DNA from: Vinca minor
Lineage: Eukaryota; Streptophyta; Magnoliopsida; Gentianales; Apocynaceae
Assembly (NCBI GenBank): GCA_026122235.1
Contig: JAOCZM010000134.1
Location: forward strand, 7,998,001 to 8,062,000
DNA length: 64,000 nucleotides
Reading direction: 5' to 3'
Positions 21,797 through 33,349 of the stretch are shown here, in pieces (position 1 is the stretch's first letter; every line of letters starts with the position of its first letter). The notes beneath the pieces are model-generated. The model was not told the DNA's origin and searched no databases. It saw only the letters and a list, made by a program, of their open reading frames with translations. The position numbers and the translations under genes are program-made.

Positions 21797-22823
21797 CTAG
21801 TTTGACCAATATATCAATATGAGTATTACAAGACATATAGACATAGGAAATAATGGTGGAAAAAGAATATAAACTATTATTGTCAAGGCAAACAAAATGA
21901 CCGACATAAGAAAGGTCTTCTCGTGTTGAACAATTCTATTAATTATGCCTTGACAATCACTTTCAACATCGCAATGAAAAAGACTTCTCTCTTGGATGAG
22001 ATGAGCTGCCTCAAGAATAGCTACCACCCCGACATGTTATGGGTTAGAGGATGAAGCTATAAACCGCGAAGAAATGCCACAATCACCGTTGTGGCCCCTT
22101 AAAATAGCTCAAACTACCGCAGATCTTGAGTCGTACAAGCCATCCACATTAAGCTTGAATTTTATTTGTTGTCGGATGCTTCCATTTTAACTGTCTTTGA
22201 GTGGTAGGAACTACGACCTGACCTTGTCGAGGCATATGATATTCGTTCTCTGCGGGCTTGGGGAAATTTTTTGCTTTGCCTTTTAGGATCCTTTGAAATA
22301 ATTCACTCGTAGGGATAATAGAGTTTCCTGAAGGTGGCCTTGTGAGGGTTATTACTTGCAAGTATTCGGCGACTGAGGTGAGGTCTATGCAAGCGTTCTC
22401 TTCAACCGAGCACTTACGCTCTTCAAAAATAGTTTTATTCCTCCTGTTGCATCAGATATTCCAGGCTACGTAAACAAATTGGGTAGTCGTCCCTGCTTCT
22501 ACATTCAGGATATGAAGGAGATTGGAGATTGAAAGGGAACTTTTCCTTGGCCAATAGCTTATCCAGATCAAAGCTTGTATGTTGCCCAACTGCTAAAGCG
22601 ATGGTGCATGTGAAGAGAGCAGAGAAGGAAATTGACGAAAATGAATTAATTCATCTCGAAAGTGCCAGACTAGTTGGTAGAATTCTCTGCAATATTTTCC
22701 ACAAAAAAAGTTGAAGTTTTGGTGGTATTTTAAGGTTCAAAATATGATCCCCAAAACTCCAGGAAGCTGGTTTTGAAGCTGAGGCATTGGAACGAAGTCC
22801 ACTTTTAACTCAGCCCGAAGACA
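21797..22823 (-). pseudogene. LINE-1: RNase H and preceding linker
   Basis: Several frames read right to left. They show VAWNIWCNRRNKTIFEER (about 22470-22415), then LQVITLTRPPSGNSIIP in the frame at 22361-22149, then FNVDG (first catalytic Asp, about 22155-22140). AILEAAHLI (Glu) and HCDVESDCQ (Asp) follow in the frame starting at 22027. This is the plant LINE C-terminal RNase H (RVT_3 type). Stops and frame changes make it a pseudogene. The left side runs up to the hAT element; no clear LINE poly(A) end was seen. Confidence 0.75.
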
Positions 22824-23640
22824 CTACAAGAAAACAGTTATTTAGCTACCGAAAATAGCGACCGCAATATTCAGTCACTGCAATAGCGACCGAATACCGA
22901 CCGCCCTAAAACCGAAAAATGTGTGGTCGCTATTCCATCGCTAAGTCGTCGGCCATATCAGTCCCGTTGACCAACTCAAACCACTACTTGAACGGTCGCT
23001 ATATATTTAGGTAACGACCGACTGCCGACCGAATTTAAAGACCAATTACCGACGAAATACATCACGGCGTACCAAACCGATGTCGTTTTGATGTTTTATC
23101 AAGGGAAACAAAAAAAAAAGCATAAACGACGTCGGTTCGTTTACTTTACCGACCGAATTCCGACGGCATTTAACGACCAATTACCGACGGAATACATAAC
23201 GGCGTATCAAACCGACGTCGTTTTGATGTTTTATCAAGTGAAACAAAAAAAAGCATAAACGACGTCGATTCGTTTCCTTTACCGACCGAATTCTGACGAA
23301 ATTTAACTACCGATTACCGACGGAATACATAACGGCGTATCAAACCGACGTCGTTTTGATGTTTTATCAAGTGGAACAAAAAAAAAAACATAAAACGACG
23401 TCGGTTCGTTTCCTTTACCGACCGAATTCCGACGGAATTTAACGACCGATTACCGACGAATTACATAACGGCGACCGGTTACCTACTGAATACATAACGG
23501 CGTATCAAAACGACGTTGTTTTGCTATTTTATTTTTCTTGAAAAAAGCTAAGGAAGAAGAAATCTTCTTTCATCAAAACGACGTCGTTTTGATATTTTAT
23601 TTCTCTAAAACAAATGCTAAGGAAGAAGCGGGGTCTTCTT
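22824..23640 (+). mobile_element. CACTA transposon terminus (truncated)
   Basis: CACTACAAGAAAAC at 22826-22839 is the canonical CACTA (En/Spm) terminal inverted repeat, followed by subterminal words of the AGCGACCG type. The matching right end CTTGTAGTG was not found before the LINE resumes at about 23641, so this copy is truncated. It interrupts LINE-1 between the SAY-L-L region and the zinc-binding region. No transposase is present. Confidence 0.75.
23020..23475. repeat. Tandem array, about 134-bp unit, three copies
   Basis: The phrase GTCGTTTTGATGTTTTATCA recurs at 23081, 23216 and 23349 (spacing 135 and 133), each followed by an A-run, CGACGTCG and TTACCGACCGAATTC. Two further partial copies follow near 23512 and 23580, the latter containing the perfect palindrome CAAAACGACGTCGTTTTG. 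The array lies in the CACTA fragment and is probably its subterminal repeat region. Confidence 0.85.
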
Positions 23641-24602
23641 CAATTTAGATGGTAAGACGATTTAACAGTGAATAAGCCACTCTTTGTGTAAACCCAAATG
23701 AGGTGGTCCCGAGGCCATGAATCACATCGAGGGACAAGAGTTTGGACATCTGAGAAGACCATTTGGTAGTGTACTGTACCAGATAAAAAAGTTGATTATG
23801 AAGGGCTTTCAAAAGCTCATTAATCTCACAAAATGAGATATAGCGGTTGAGATTCTCCATATCCAAGGTTCCACATTGGAAGTAAATAAATCTAGAAATT
23901 GACATATAGCTCTCCGAAAACGACATATTTAGTGGAGTTAGGATGAGGAGTGGTGAGCCATTTATCTGTCTAGATATTCACCCTCGTTCCATCCCTAATT
24001 CTCCATCTCAGCCCCCTGCTGAAGCAATTTCCTTCCTTTGAGTATACCTTGCAAGATTAAAGATATAGTCAAGGAATTGTTCTAAAGGAAAATACTTAGC
24101 TTCCAGACCCCTTGTGCATAGAGGAGAGAAATGATATTGGATGATGCGACAACACTGTTTTTCAATCAATGCTCTGTTAAAGGCTCCTCGATCATGGAAA
24201 CCTAGTCCTCCATAAGTCTGTCTAAGCTTGTCAACAATCCTGTAGTGATTTTTGTTACCTCCCTAAAGGAATTAGAGAACATGCTCGTAATTGTTTTTTT
24301 TTCTTTCTAAAATGGCCTTTGGCAAGACGGAACAAGAGATTATGTAAGTAGGGATGGCCCAGACCACTGATTTTGATCAGAACTATCATGTATGAAAAAA
24401 ATAGAGTATTCTCTTTCCAACTACTTATCTTTTTCCAGATTTTGTCGATGACAAACTTGAAGATTTTCTTCTTTGACCGCCTCGTCATATACAGAAGTTC
24501 CAAAATTTTTCCCTTCATGTATTCTTCAAGAATGTTTAGAATTTCTGTAGCGAGACTCTTAACCTTATCCTTGCTAAAAAAAGGTTGGATTTCTCAAAAT
24601 TG
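23641..24602 (-). pseudogene. LINE-1: region downstream of RT
   Basis: The frame at 24518-24255 reads KFVIDKIWKKISSWKENTL, the usual W-x-x-K segment after LINE RT, and then the H-P-Y-L region. The frame at 23926-23645 reads DVIHGLGTTSFGFTQRVAYS, matching the W-x-x-G-x-F-x-V-x-S-A-Y segment that precedes the zinc-binding domain. The regions between are readable only in pieces. Confidence 0.65.
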
Positions 24603-24617
24603 ATCATTTTTCAAGAA

Positions 24618-24772
24618 GAAGGTCGTCATTGGCGTGATGATCAAACGTTTACTTCCTATCCTCTAGGTCACGGGTTCGAACCCCAGTAACAACCTCTTTA
24701 TAAAAATAAAGGTAAGGTTGCGTACATCGGGACCTTCTCCAGACTCTACCGATGTGGAAGTCTTGTACACTG

Positions 24773-24831
<59 letters not shown>
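24618..24831 (+). mobile_element. tRNA-derived SINE (Au-like) with (TA)n tail
   Basis: A perfect 15-bp target duplication ATCATTTTTCAAGAA lies at 24603-24617 and 24832-24846. The B box GGGTTCGAACCCC is at 24670-24682; the body contains AAGGTAAGGTTGCGTACAT and ends near TTGTACACTGGG, as in Au-type plant SINEs. The tail is (TA)n at 24775-24830. It is inserted in LINE-1. Confidence 0.85.
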
Positions 24832-24833
<2 letters not shown>

Positions 24834-24846
24834 CATTTTTCAAGAA

Positions 24847-25108
24847 CATGCTTCGTATGTCTTAAGAATCTCCTTAATCATTCTGAAATAATGTTCATTT
24901 TTTTGGGAAACAAAGATAGAGTAGTATGCAAAAAGGAGATACGGGACCAAAGCACTCGTACCAAATGGAAAATCTTTTAAGGATCATTTCTCCCCAGATG
25001 AGCAAATGAGGGAGGAAAGTTCAGCAGTGCAGATTAAGAAGAGAAAATGGGAGGAATGGTATGTTTGCCTTATCCCCTAGAGGATTTAAACGCATGCGTC
25101 GGGATTCC
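24847..25108 (-). pseudogene. LINE-1: reverse transcriptase, catalytic part
   Basis: Reading right to left from 25108: the segment continues the RT interrupted at 27310 with G-I-P, then RGIRQ, then a FLFLICTAELSSLI block. About 50 residues later comes LLFAYYS, where the catalytic pair (normally ADD) is changed to AYY. One frameshift lies between RGIRQ and the FLFLIC block. The loss of the catalytic aspartates means this RT is inactive. Confidence 0.7.
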
Positions 25109-27309
25109 TAAAATACCCGAAGGGAAATTGAAATACCTGAAGGGGAGAACCTTGGGGGGGGGGGGGGGAGGGGGGTGAATAAGGTTCTCAAATTTTTTCG
25201 CTTTTCTACCAAATTCTTTTCTTAAGTGATCACCTTAATAACAAATATGTTCATTAAGCATATAAAGGTGATTTAAAGGATAGAAGCTTAGATGACTTCT
25301 GTGTGTATATGCAACACATAGGAACACAAGACAATGTACATGGTCAAGGATTTTCTGGGTCAAGATTATTATATGCAAAGCTTGTAAGAACAAACACACA
25401 AGTCATGTGACTGAGACTAAGCAAGATATATATAAAGCTTTTAAGAGAACACTTAGTCTAAGTCAAATAGCCAAGACAAGAAAAGATATAAAAAACAATT
25501 TATCTAACTCACGATAAACAATTAAAGCTCATACAATCAAGTTCACATGGAATATAAACACAAGTATAATGTAAGAACTTGAAAGTAAAGAGGTAGAGTT
25601 AGAAGATCAAACACAAGGATTTAGAGTGGTTCGATCACAAAGATCTACATCTACTACCTTAGGACACACCCAAGGATTTTGACAAATTCCACTAGCTTGT
25701 CTTGAGTGAGCTTTACACGGAAGGACAAAACCAACCCATTGGTCTTTTATGCACACATGCAACCTTCCAAGGGAAAGGCCAACACATTGATACTTTTATG
25801 CACCCATGCAACCCTTCTTCACTCTTGGGGAACTCATTCCCTAATCTATTCTACTAAGTGAGAAGGTTTTACGAACACATTCAATCGTACTTCACTTTCA
25901 GGTTCATTACTCACTCTAATTCGTACAATTACAAGAAAGATCCACTCCAACACATGGAGTCCCAAAACCACCACTCTCACAAACAAGACTCACCACTCAA
26001 CCCTTTACAAAGAAAGATAATCTCAACAAATGAAATTTTACATTTTAAGCTCAAGTAGACAAATCCCTCTAAGGATTGGATATATTACAACGATGGCTCT
26101 AATTCATATTTGAGAATAGAAAAATAAGTATATGAAGCTCTTTCTCAAAATAAAATCTCTTGATGAATGATTGGAAATATTTAGCTCATGAAATGTGTAA
26201 ATGAAGGCCCCTCTATTTGCTTGAGCAATGAACAAAAATCATCCTTAAAGGTTAAAGGGGCCAAAAATTGCAAGGAAAACGAGTTACAACGGGTATATTT
26301 TTGCCTTGACATGATATCTTCTGTGGGCCGGACTAGAGAGTAGGTTGTCCGAAGTAAATATTAAAGGCTTCTGTCTTGATCTCGGTCGACTGCAAAGGGT
26401 GGTCTGATCTTCCGAATCAAAGGTTCGGTTGACTGGCCTATAACATGGTCGCTCGAGATTTTATAGCTGCTGAAGTCTTGGAACATTCAAAAGTGACCGA
26501 GGACAAAAACAACATTGGTCGAAAGGACAACACATGTCGGTCGACCGAACTTCATATAATCGTTCGAGTTCTAGGACCCGGTCGACCGGACTTCAGTCCA
26601 AAAGTGGGGTTTCCACTTGGTTACATTTCTAATGTTCTCAAACTCATGCCTAAGTCTTTTTCAAAGTCTTTTAAAATAAGTTTAATACCTTAGATAGAAA
26701 CCAACACTTAAAATATGTTTTTCAAAATCTTTTGAAAGATTAAATGTAATAAGACAGATGGTTTTGAAAACATGCAAGAGTCATACTATAATCTAGTATT
26801 CACTAAAATAAGATTAGTCACAAGACATATACCTATGTTGTATATGACTAATCTTCTTAGGTCTTCAAGTATGCTAGATGTGTAAACTTCTTCAAGCTTC
26901 ACTTGATACCTTTATCAACCTCTTCATGTGATGAAGTCATTTTTAGTCTTCTAAGGTGTAGCACCATTAACTTCAATACTTCAAGACTAAGAGCATACCA
27001 CTTGATACTTCAACTTTGGATTTATTAGCTCTTAGCTCTTGTTCTTCATTCTTCTTGACATTGCACCTACTTCCAAGGCTTTGTAGAATTCACTTCAAGC
27101 TTGTGCCCTGGAGTCGTGCAATGTGTAGCTTCTTCTTGTTGTAGAATGATACCTTTGAGGTCCATAAGAAACTATTTTACAATTTCATCAATGCAAGCGT
27201 AAGTATATAGATCATATCATTAAAATACTAGCTCACATAAATATTAGAACTTCTCAATGGGCTGTTATCATCAAAACTTGATTGATCACATTAACCCTTA
27301 GGGATTACA
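25109..27309 (-). mobile_element. Solo LTR of a SIRE-type element
   Basis: On the minus strand it starts TGTAATCCCTAAGGG at 27309 (compare TGTAAGCCCTAAGGG of the intact SIRE LTR) and runs 2.2 kb to 25109. Five-bp duplications ATTCC flank it (25104-25108 and 27310-27314). LINE-1 RT reads across the two flanks without loss, which confirms the boundaries. GGTCGACCG-type motifs are at 26380-26590, and a G15 run is at 25154-25168 near the LTR 3' end. There is no internal region, so it is a product of LTR-LTR recombination. The final dinucleotide is TA rather than CA. Confidence 0.8.
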
Positions 27310-27680
27310 ATTCCATTTAAGTGAATGGAATATCTTATAGTTTGAACATAGTTAATAATCATGGATGACCACTTAGGTGGAAAATTCATGCAGGAAATCA
27401 AAGTTTCAAAGTAATTCCACTTAACCCGATTAAAAGACTTGCTCATATCCATCTTTACAGCCATTTGGTGGAAGCCACCAGGTTTGAAAGCTTGAAGATT
27501 ATGAAAGACCTCAAAAGCAATGATTGCATTATCCGTGATGAGTCTACCTTTCAAGAAAGCACTTTGAGCTCCATCAATTATGGAATTCATGACTAACTTC
27601 AACCTATTTATGAGGACTTTAGATATCGTCTTGTAGATAGAATTACACAAGCCGATTGACCCAAAATACACTATCACTAA
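27310..27680 (-). pseudogene. LINE-1: reverse transcriptase, N-terminal part
   Basis: The frame ending at 27291 reads SIGLCNSIYKTISKVLINRL, then AQSAFLKGRLITDNAI, KMDMSKSFNRVKW (first catalytic Asp), and ends in IHLNG where the solo LTR interrupts it. These are the LINE RT fingers/palm motifs. The first 20 or so residues of the long ORF there belong to the neighbouring LTR. About 100 or more residues expected between this and the segment at 37503 are missing. Confidence 0.8.
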
Positions 27681-29169
27681 GAAGACTTTTTGCTTCACTA
27701 AGAAGACTCCACTCACAAATAGTGTTTGCCTCACAAAGAGGTCTTGTGCCTACTCTTTGGGACTTTCAAAACACTCACCAAGAGTGCAACTCTCTAAGAG
27801 ATTTTTTCTAGCTCACAAAAAACTAGTTCTCAACAAATGAGAAGAATGGGTAACCTATCTCTTTCTAAGGAGATTTAAAATTTAGCTCACTTACAAAAAT
27901 CCCTCTTGGATTGGATATACAAATATAAGCTCTAATAACTCTTTGAGAATAGAAGGTTAGATGAAGTTTAAACTCAACACAAATGCTTTGAATGATTTTG
28001 CAATTAAGCACAAAAGTGTAAGCTTGTGTGTTTAGAAAGTGTATATGCCTATACCCTCTTATGGCTTGATTAGTTTTATAAAATTCATCTTTGAAAGCTT
28101 TTTATAGGGAAAGAATACACTAGCTTTGTTGGTCACAACGACTATATTTTTTGCCTTGAATTGACAGCTCCGGTCGACCGCTACTAGACAATAGGTCGAC
28201 CGGAGTGCCTTAAATCAAAGGTTAAAGGCCCTCCGTCTCTATCTCGGTCGACCGCAATTCTGTGGTCATGTCTACTGAAGCAAAGGTCTGTCGACCTACC
28301 TATTATTTCGGTAGTCCGGATATAATATATTCGTTGGAGCATTGGAACATTCAAAACTCGAATAAGGACAAAAACACACTAGTACCAGATCAACACTGCT
28401 GGTCGACCGAAAAGCTCAGGTGTACCGAGGCAAAGCCTAGGTCGACCGGAGGACAGTCCCAAATTGGTTTTTACACTTAGTTAAGTTTATAATGTTCTCA
28501 TGCAATGCCTAAGTGTTTTGTAAAGATAGAAAACACATTTTAAAGTACTTAGGCATTGACCAACTTGTTTTCAAAAACCTTTTCAAATAAATGAACAAAG
28601 TAAAACATGAGGTTTTGAAAACATGCAATGTTGAGCTTTAAACAATCTTATATCCTAGTATTCTCAAAATAAGATTAGTCACAAAGATAATGCCTATGTA
28701 GACTAGATTAATCTTCTTGGAGGTCTTCAAGTCTTGTCAATGAAATCTTCTAGGAGCTTTGACTAGAAGCCTTTGATCAACATCTTCTTGAAGTGATGAA
28801 GTCCTACAGCAACCTTGAGTTGCAGTGCACTGGACTTCACACTTCTTCTTGTCAAGGAACATACCACTTGATTCTTCACTTGGATTGAGTAGCTCTTGAC
28901 ATGTTGATCTTCCATCTTCTTGACTTTGCAAGTACTTCCGTAGCATGGGGATTGAGTTCATGCTTGTGCTATGGAGTCTTGCAAAGTGTAGCTTTTTTGT
29001 GTGTAATATACATACCTTAGTTTACACAAGAAGCTAACTTACCATTTTCATCAATGTTGGTGTGAGTGCTAAGGATTCTATCATTAAGAACATGCTCACA
29101 CAAACATTAGAACTATAAATGGTTTGTTATCATCAAAACAAGATTGATCACTTTGCCCTCGGGCTAACA
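27680..29169 (-). repeat. 3' LTR of the pol-less SIRE-like element (truncated)
   Basis: It begins (minus strand) TGTTAGCCCGAGGGC at 29169, matching the other LTR start at 37502. It matches 36000-37502 throughout, including the repeated ACTCTTAGGACTTT/ACTAAGAAGACTCCACT phrases. It ends abruptly at about 27680 in LINE-1 sequence. Confidence 0.8.
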
Positions 29170-29185
29170 ATCTTCCCCTTTTTGA
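29170..29185 (-). other. Polypurine tract
   Basis: On the minus strand AAAAAGGGGAAGAT lies directly before the LTR start. It compares with CAAAAAGGGGGAGAT in the intact SIRE element. Confidence 0.8.
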
Positions 29186-31184
29186 TGATGACAAAACATT
29201 GATGCAAATGGGAATAATATGCAAAAGATAAAGCTTTAAAGCATATAAATATGAATGCATGAGATAAGGGTATAAGGATCTAGGTAAGTAGATGTTTTGA
29301 AAAAAATATTCTACTCCCCCTATTTTAAAGAATCCCTTATCTCTCCCATTTTGCAAGTTCTAAGATTTCTCTTTTTGAAAATTACTTCTCTTGGCACATT
29401 TGCAACACAAAAACTTCTTCCCCTTTTTGTCAAAATCAAAAAGGGAAATCAGAGCGCCAATATGAAAAGCATTTAGTCCTCATTTTTATTGAAAAATATT
29501 TGAAAAAAACCCTTTAAAGGAAAGTGAAGGAGGAATAAGATTTAAATTGTGGAGAAGCTTGATAAATATTAAAAAATTTCCCCCTATTGAAATGAATTGA
29601 ATCGTGATAGTCTATTAGATTGATAAAATAAGAACCAAAGATTCAAGTCTAAAGACCAAGAATCATTTGAAGAAGGATTAATTTTGAATAAGCTTGGTTG
29701 ATTTCTAAATACCAAGAGTCCATAATGACACATAAATCAAAAGATGATCATATATGGCTCAAAAAGAATATCAACCAAAGCTAAAGCAAAGGAGATAAGG
29801 ATTAAACCTTTAAGCACAATCTCCCCGTTTATCAAACATACCGTGTTAGCTATTTAAGATGAAAAATAAGTTGAAAATATAGCTAACAAAGTACTATTGG
29901 AAGTAATATCATAAATACATAAGTTAAGCACATGTATCACAACCAAAAGATTTAGAGGAAGTGTAAGATGACACTTTGAGTACATTCCTCTAATAAGTTA
30001 ATGAGTATAACAACTCTTAAAGCAAGACTAACCAAAAACTCTACCGAGGTCACAAAAGATATGAAAGTGAAGAGTATGATCTCATAATTATTTAGGTAGA
30101 ATACATGTAGAGTATAAACATGTATAACACATATAACTCCCAAAATAACTAACACAAGTTGACTATAAGATTTAAAAGATGAAAAACAAGCCAACAAGTG
30201 ATGTGATGATGTGTAGAAAAAGGAAAATTTGAGCATACATCACATATTTTGAGAGGGGTATGAGATAAAAACATTTGAAAACTCCCCATAAAGATGTGCC
30301 TATATGAGTAAAACAGAAAAACTTACAGATTACAGAAGTTGAAGTTCAAGAATTGCTGAAATTTGGTTGTGCCGGTCGACCTGTAATTTTTCCACTGCTG
30401 AAATTTGGCATGTGTTCGGTCGACCTGATACCTGGTGTCCGGTTGACCGGACTTTTGACAGAAAATAGGAAAACCTACAATTCTCAGTTTAAACCATGCA
30501 AAATATTCATATAAACACATAACAGGAATATGCAATGCCCCAATTACAGTTTATATCCTAAGTCAAGCATCTAGACGATCAACCACATAAGATTCATGCT
30601 AGTGACTTGAATATAAACACACAAAAAACCCCAATATGCTATATGGATAAAGTTAAAAACAACACATAGCATATACAAACTCCCCCAAAGCATAAGACAC
30701 TAAGAATAGAGAGGGGGGGGGGGGGATGTCAAATGAGCTTTCATCACAAGGATCAACTCATTAAGCTCATATCTATAACATGCTCAAAGAATCAACACAA
30801 TTAAAGAACAAAACATGTTATAAAAGCATCAAGGTGCCCATTTAAGCAATTCATACAAAGAAATGATAAAGAAAGTTCAACAATTGCTAGTCTAAGGATA
30901 CACAAAGATAATGAAAGGGAATACAAGGAAATGTAAATGAGATTGAGTTTAAGAGATTTCTCATTGATTTGAAGAATGACTTCTTGCACTTTAAGTTCTT
31001 TCAATGAGCTCTGTTGATCTTCTCAATCTTCTTCATCATTGATGTCCTTTGGTGGAGCTTTATTTTCTTTTTTCTTGACTTGTTTGGGCCACATCTTCAT
31101 CTTTGTCTTTACCCAATTCCATTCCAAGGTCTTGGTCTTGACTTTCCATACCCAAACCCAAGTCTTCATCATCTTCAACATTAG
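29186..31184. other. Spacer between env-position ORF and 3' LTR
   Basis: This is 2 kb of non-coding element sequence. It contains a G13 run at 30713-30725 and GGTCGACC-type motifs at 30378-30450. No other gene is seen. Confidence 0.6.
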
Positions 31185-32837
31185 TCACACCCTTGGGTTT
31201 TTCATCATTTTCTCCTCTTCATCTTGATTTGCATCATTAACATTGATGGAATCTTTATTTGTAGCCTCTTCTTCTTCTTCTTCTTCTTCCATCATATCTT
31301 CTTCATCTTCCTCATTAACTTCCAAGGTTGATTTCTTTGATTTGATAATTCTATTTATATCATCAACCTTGTTGTTCATCACATTGAACCTACGTTTTCA
31401 AGTCCGCAACTTGACCTTTTAAATCCTTAACCTCACTATCCAAATTTTACAACTTTTCAAGAATCATTTTCAAGTTGTCATTGATTTGGTTAAGGATGTC
31501 ATTGTTTGCTTCATTTCTAGGTTGAGGAGGTCTTCTATCAACATTTTCTCTTGGAATATCTTCTTGATTTCTAAAACGAGTTTGGATATTCCCTTCTTCA
31601 TTCAACTAAAAGTGAATGTCTTCATAAGCATCCCCTTGGCCCTCTTGTAATGGCACTTCTTCATTTAAAGGTACATTTTGCTCATTTTGCCTTTGAAGTC
31701 CCCTTTTCTCTATCTCTCTCCTCAAAGTTTCACACAGTTTAGAGGATTTACTTTGAGCAACCAAAACGGCCAAGAGTTCTTCATCAGTACATCTAGAATG
31801 GAACTTCCACTTATTGTTGACCAAAATCATATGCATTTGGTGGAAGAGGCCATACGTGTACATATTGTACTTGTCACTTCTTGGTGTGGGAGTTAAAAGT
31901 TTGATCTTAAATCTATTGAAGAGCATTGTCCATAGACTCCCATAAGGCAATAATTTTGAAGGCTTACTTAGGCTAGAGATGAAATTCTTCATAGCCAAAT
32001 ATGCGAAGCTTGCCTTACTCTTTTCAACTAACCATTGCATTATAGTCATTTGGATGTAGGTTATTGAATTCTTGTGACCGGAGATGGGAACAACCACGTT
32101 GGACACCATGTGATGAATAATACGTCCATATTCATCCAACCAGTTGCTTTCTCTTTGGGAAGACTTATTGAAAGGTCCTTCGATATTGAAGTAGAGCTTA
32201 AACCTTTCAATGTCCAAAATATCATCCCTTGGAACATTCCCGAAATTATCAAAATACCTAATTGAGTCCAACTAAAATCTAATCCCAAGAATTTCACAAA
32301 ACATAGCTTCCGAAAAGCTAAATTCCAAGTTCCCAACCCGGGAAGTCCACCAATACATACCATCTTCCCTTAAATTTGCCCAAAATTCGTAAATGGCTAA
32401 GGGATAGATATCATAATTGTGAGAGAAAATGGGTAACCATCCCATGTCTATGAAGTACTCAACTACTTCTTGTAAGGGTCCATTGTACAATTCACTAGAC
32501 ATGGTATACCCATGAATAATACCTCTCCTATTATCAACTAATGATTCAAACTTAGCTATAACTACCACATCATAAAATTTATCATTACATTTCGTAGTTG
32601 AATAGGAAGAGGATTCACCTTGATATTGTGAGGGAGGATGAGGCATTTGAAAATCATCATCGGACTCCATTTCCTCATCAGAGATGTCACCTTCTTTGAA
32701 GGGGGTTCAATCGGTTCTCTAATCGTTAAAGATTTCTCAATGATTCTTTTGGAATGAGGTTTTCTTTTGGAAGAATCATTTTTGGGATTTCCTTTGGTAG
32801 GATTTTTTGAAGGATTAGGCTTAGGATTTTGGACCAT
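31185..32837 (-). pseudogene. Env-position ORF of the SIRE-like element
   Basis: It starts at 32837 with a basic, Lys/Pro/Ser-rich N-terminus; a frameshift near 32660 leads into the frame 32670-31606. That frame parallels the ORF at 60887-62479: FIDMGWLPIF matches FDDMGWVNLF, SFSEAMFCEILGI matches VFSEKMFCEAIGI, and DEYGRIIHHMVSNVVVPISG matches DEFGRILHFFVPNIVAPVKG. An in-frame TAG at 32274-32272 splits it. The C-terminus (to 31185) is acidic and likely coiled. No signal peptide or membrane segment is visible, so there is no direct evidence for an envelope protein. The domain resembles that annotated as putative plant transposon protein. Confidence 0.75.
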
Positions 32838-33349
32838 GATTGTATGAATATGTGATTTGTAGAAGGAATTTGTGTTTGGAATTTAAAAGAATATTGGATT
32901 TTAGGAATATTGTGGAAAGATTTTGGGTTTCCTTTAAAGGAGGGAAATAGACTTTTGAAATTCTGAAGGATAAACCCTTGATTTTTGCTGAATCGCGACA
33001 CTTCGGTCGACCGGAGGTCCTATCCAATTGCCCGCCATCGTACAATTAAAATCTGAATTTTTTTCTGTCCAAAATTTCGGACGACCGATGAGGGATGCGG
33101 TCGACCAAGGTACCATGTTACTGAAAGCCATTCTGCTTAGGTTGACCGGGAGTCTGTTGCGGTCGACCGGGATACCATTCCTTAAACTGAGGCAATCTGG
33201 CCATTTATGCGGTTGACCGTTGCCTTGTCCGGTCGGCCGAAATTCCCCTGTTTCCTACAAAACAATTTAATTTTGGTACCCATTTTCTTATGGGTCCTTG
33301 GGAGTTAGTTTTGGGGTTCTTTTCAACCTAAATTGATTTAACACCTCTT

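Noticed and set aside
23020..23475. Regularly spaced repeats as a CRISPR-like array
   Set aside because: The unit is long, spacers are not unique, the context is a plant CACTA end and no cas gene exists.
24775..24830. (TA)n run as an independent microsatellite or matrix attachment site
   Set aside because: It is the tail of the SINE inside the 15-bp duplication.
25154..25175. G15 and G6 runs, and the G13 run at 30713, as regulatory G-quadruplexes
   Set aside because: Plain homopolymers in LTR or spacer DNA, prone to length error; the corresponding strand in the intact SIRE LTR has only a short C-run. No support for a function.
31039..31382. Plus-strand and acidic minus-strand short ORFs as separate genes
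   Set aside because: They belong to the decayed acidic C-terminus of the env-position ORF or its antisense.
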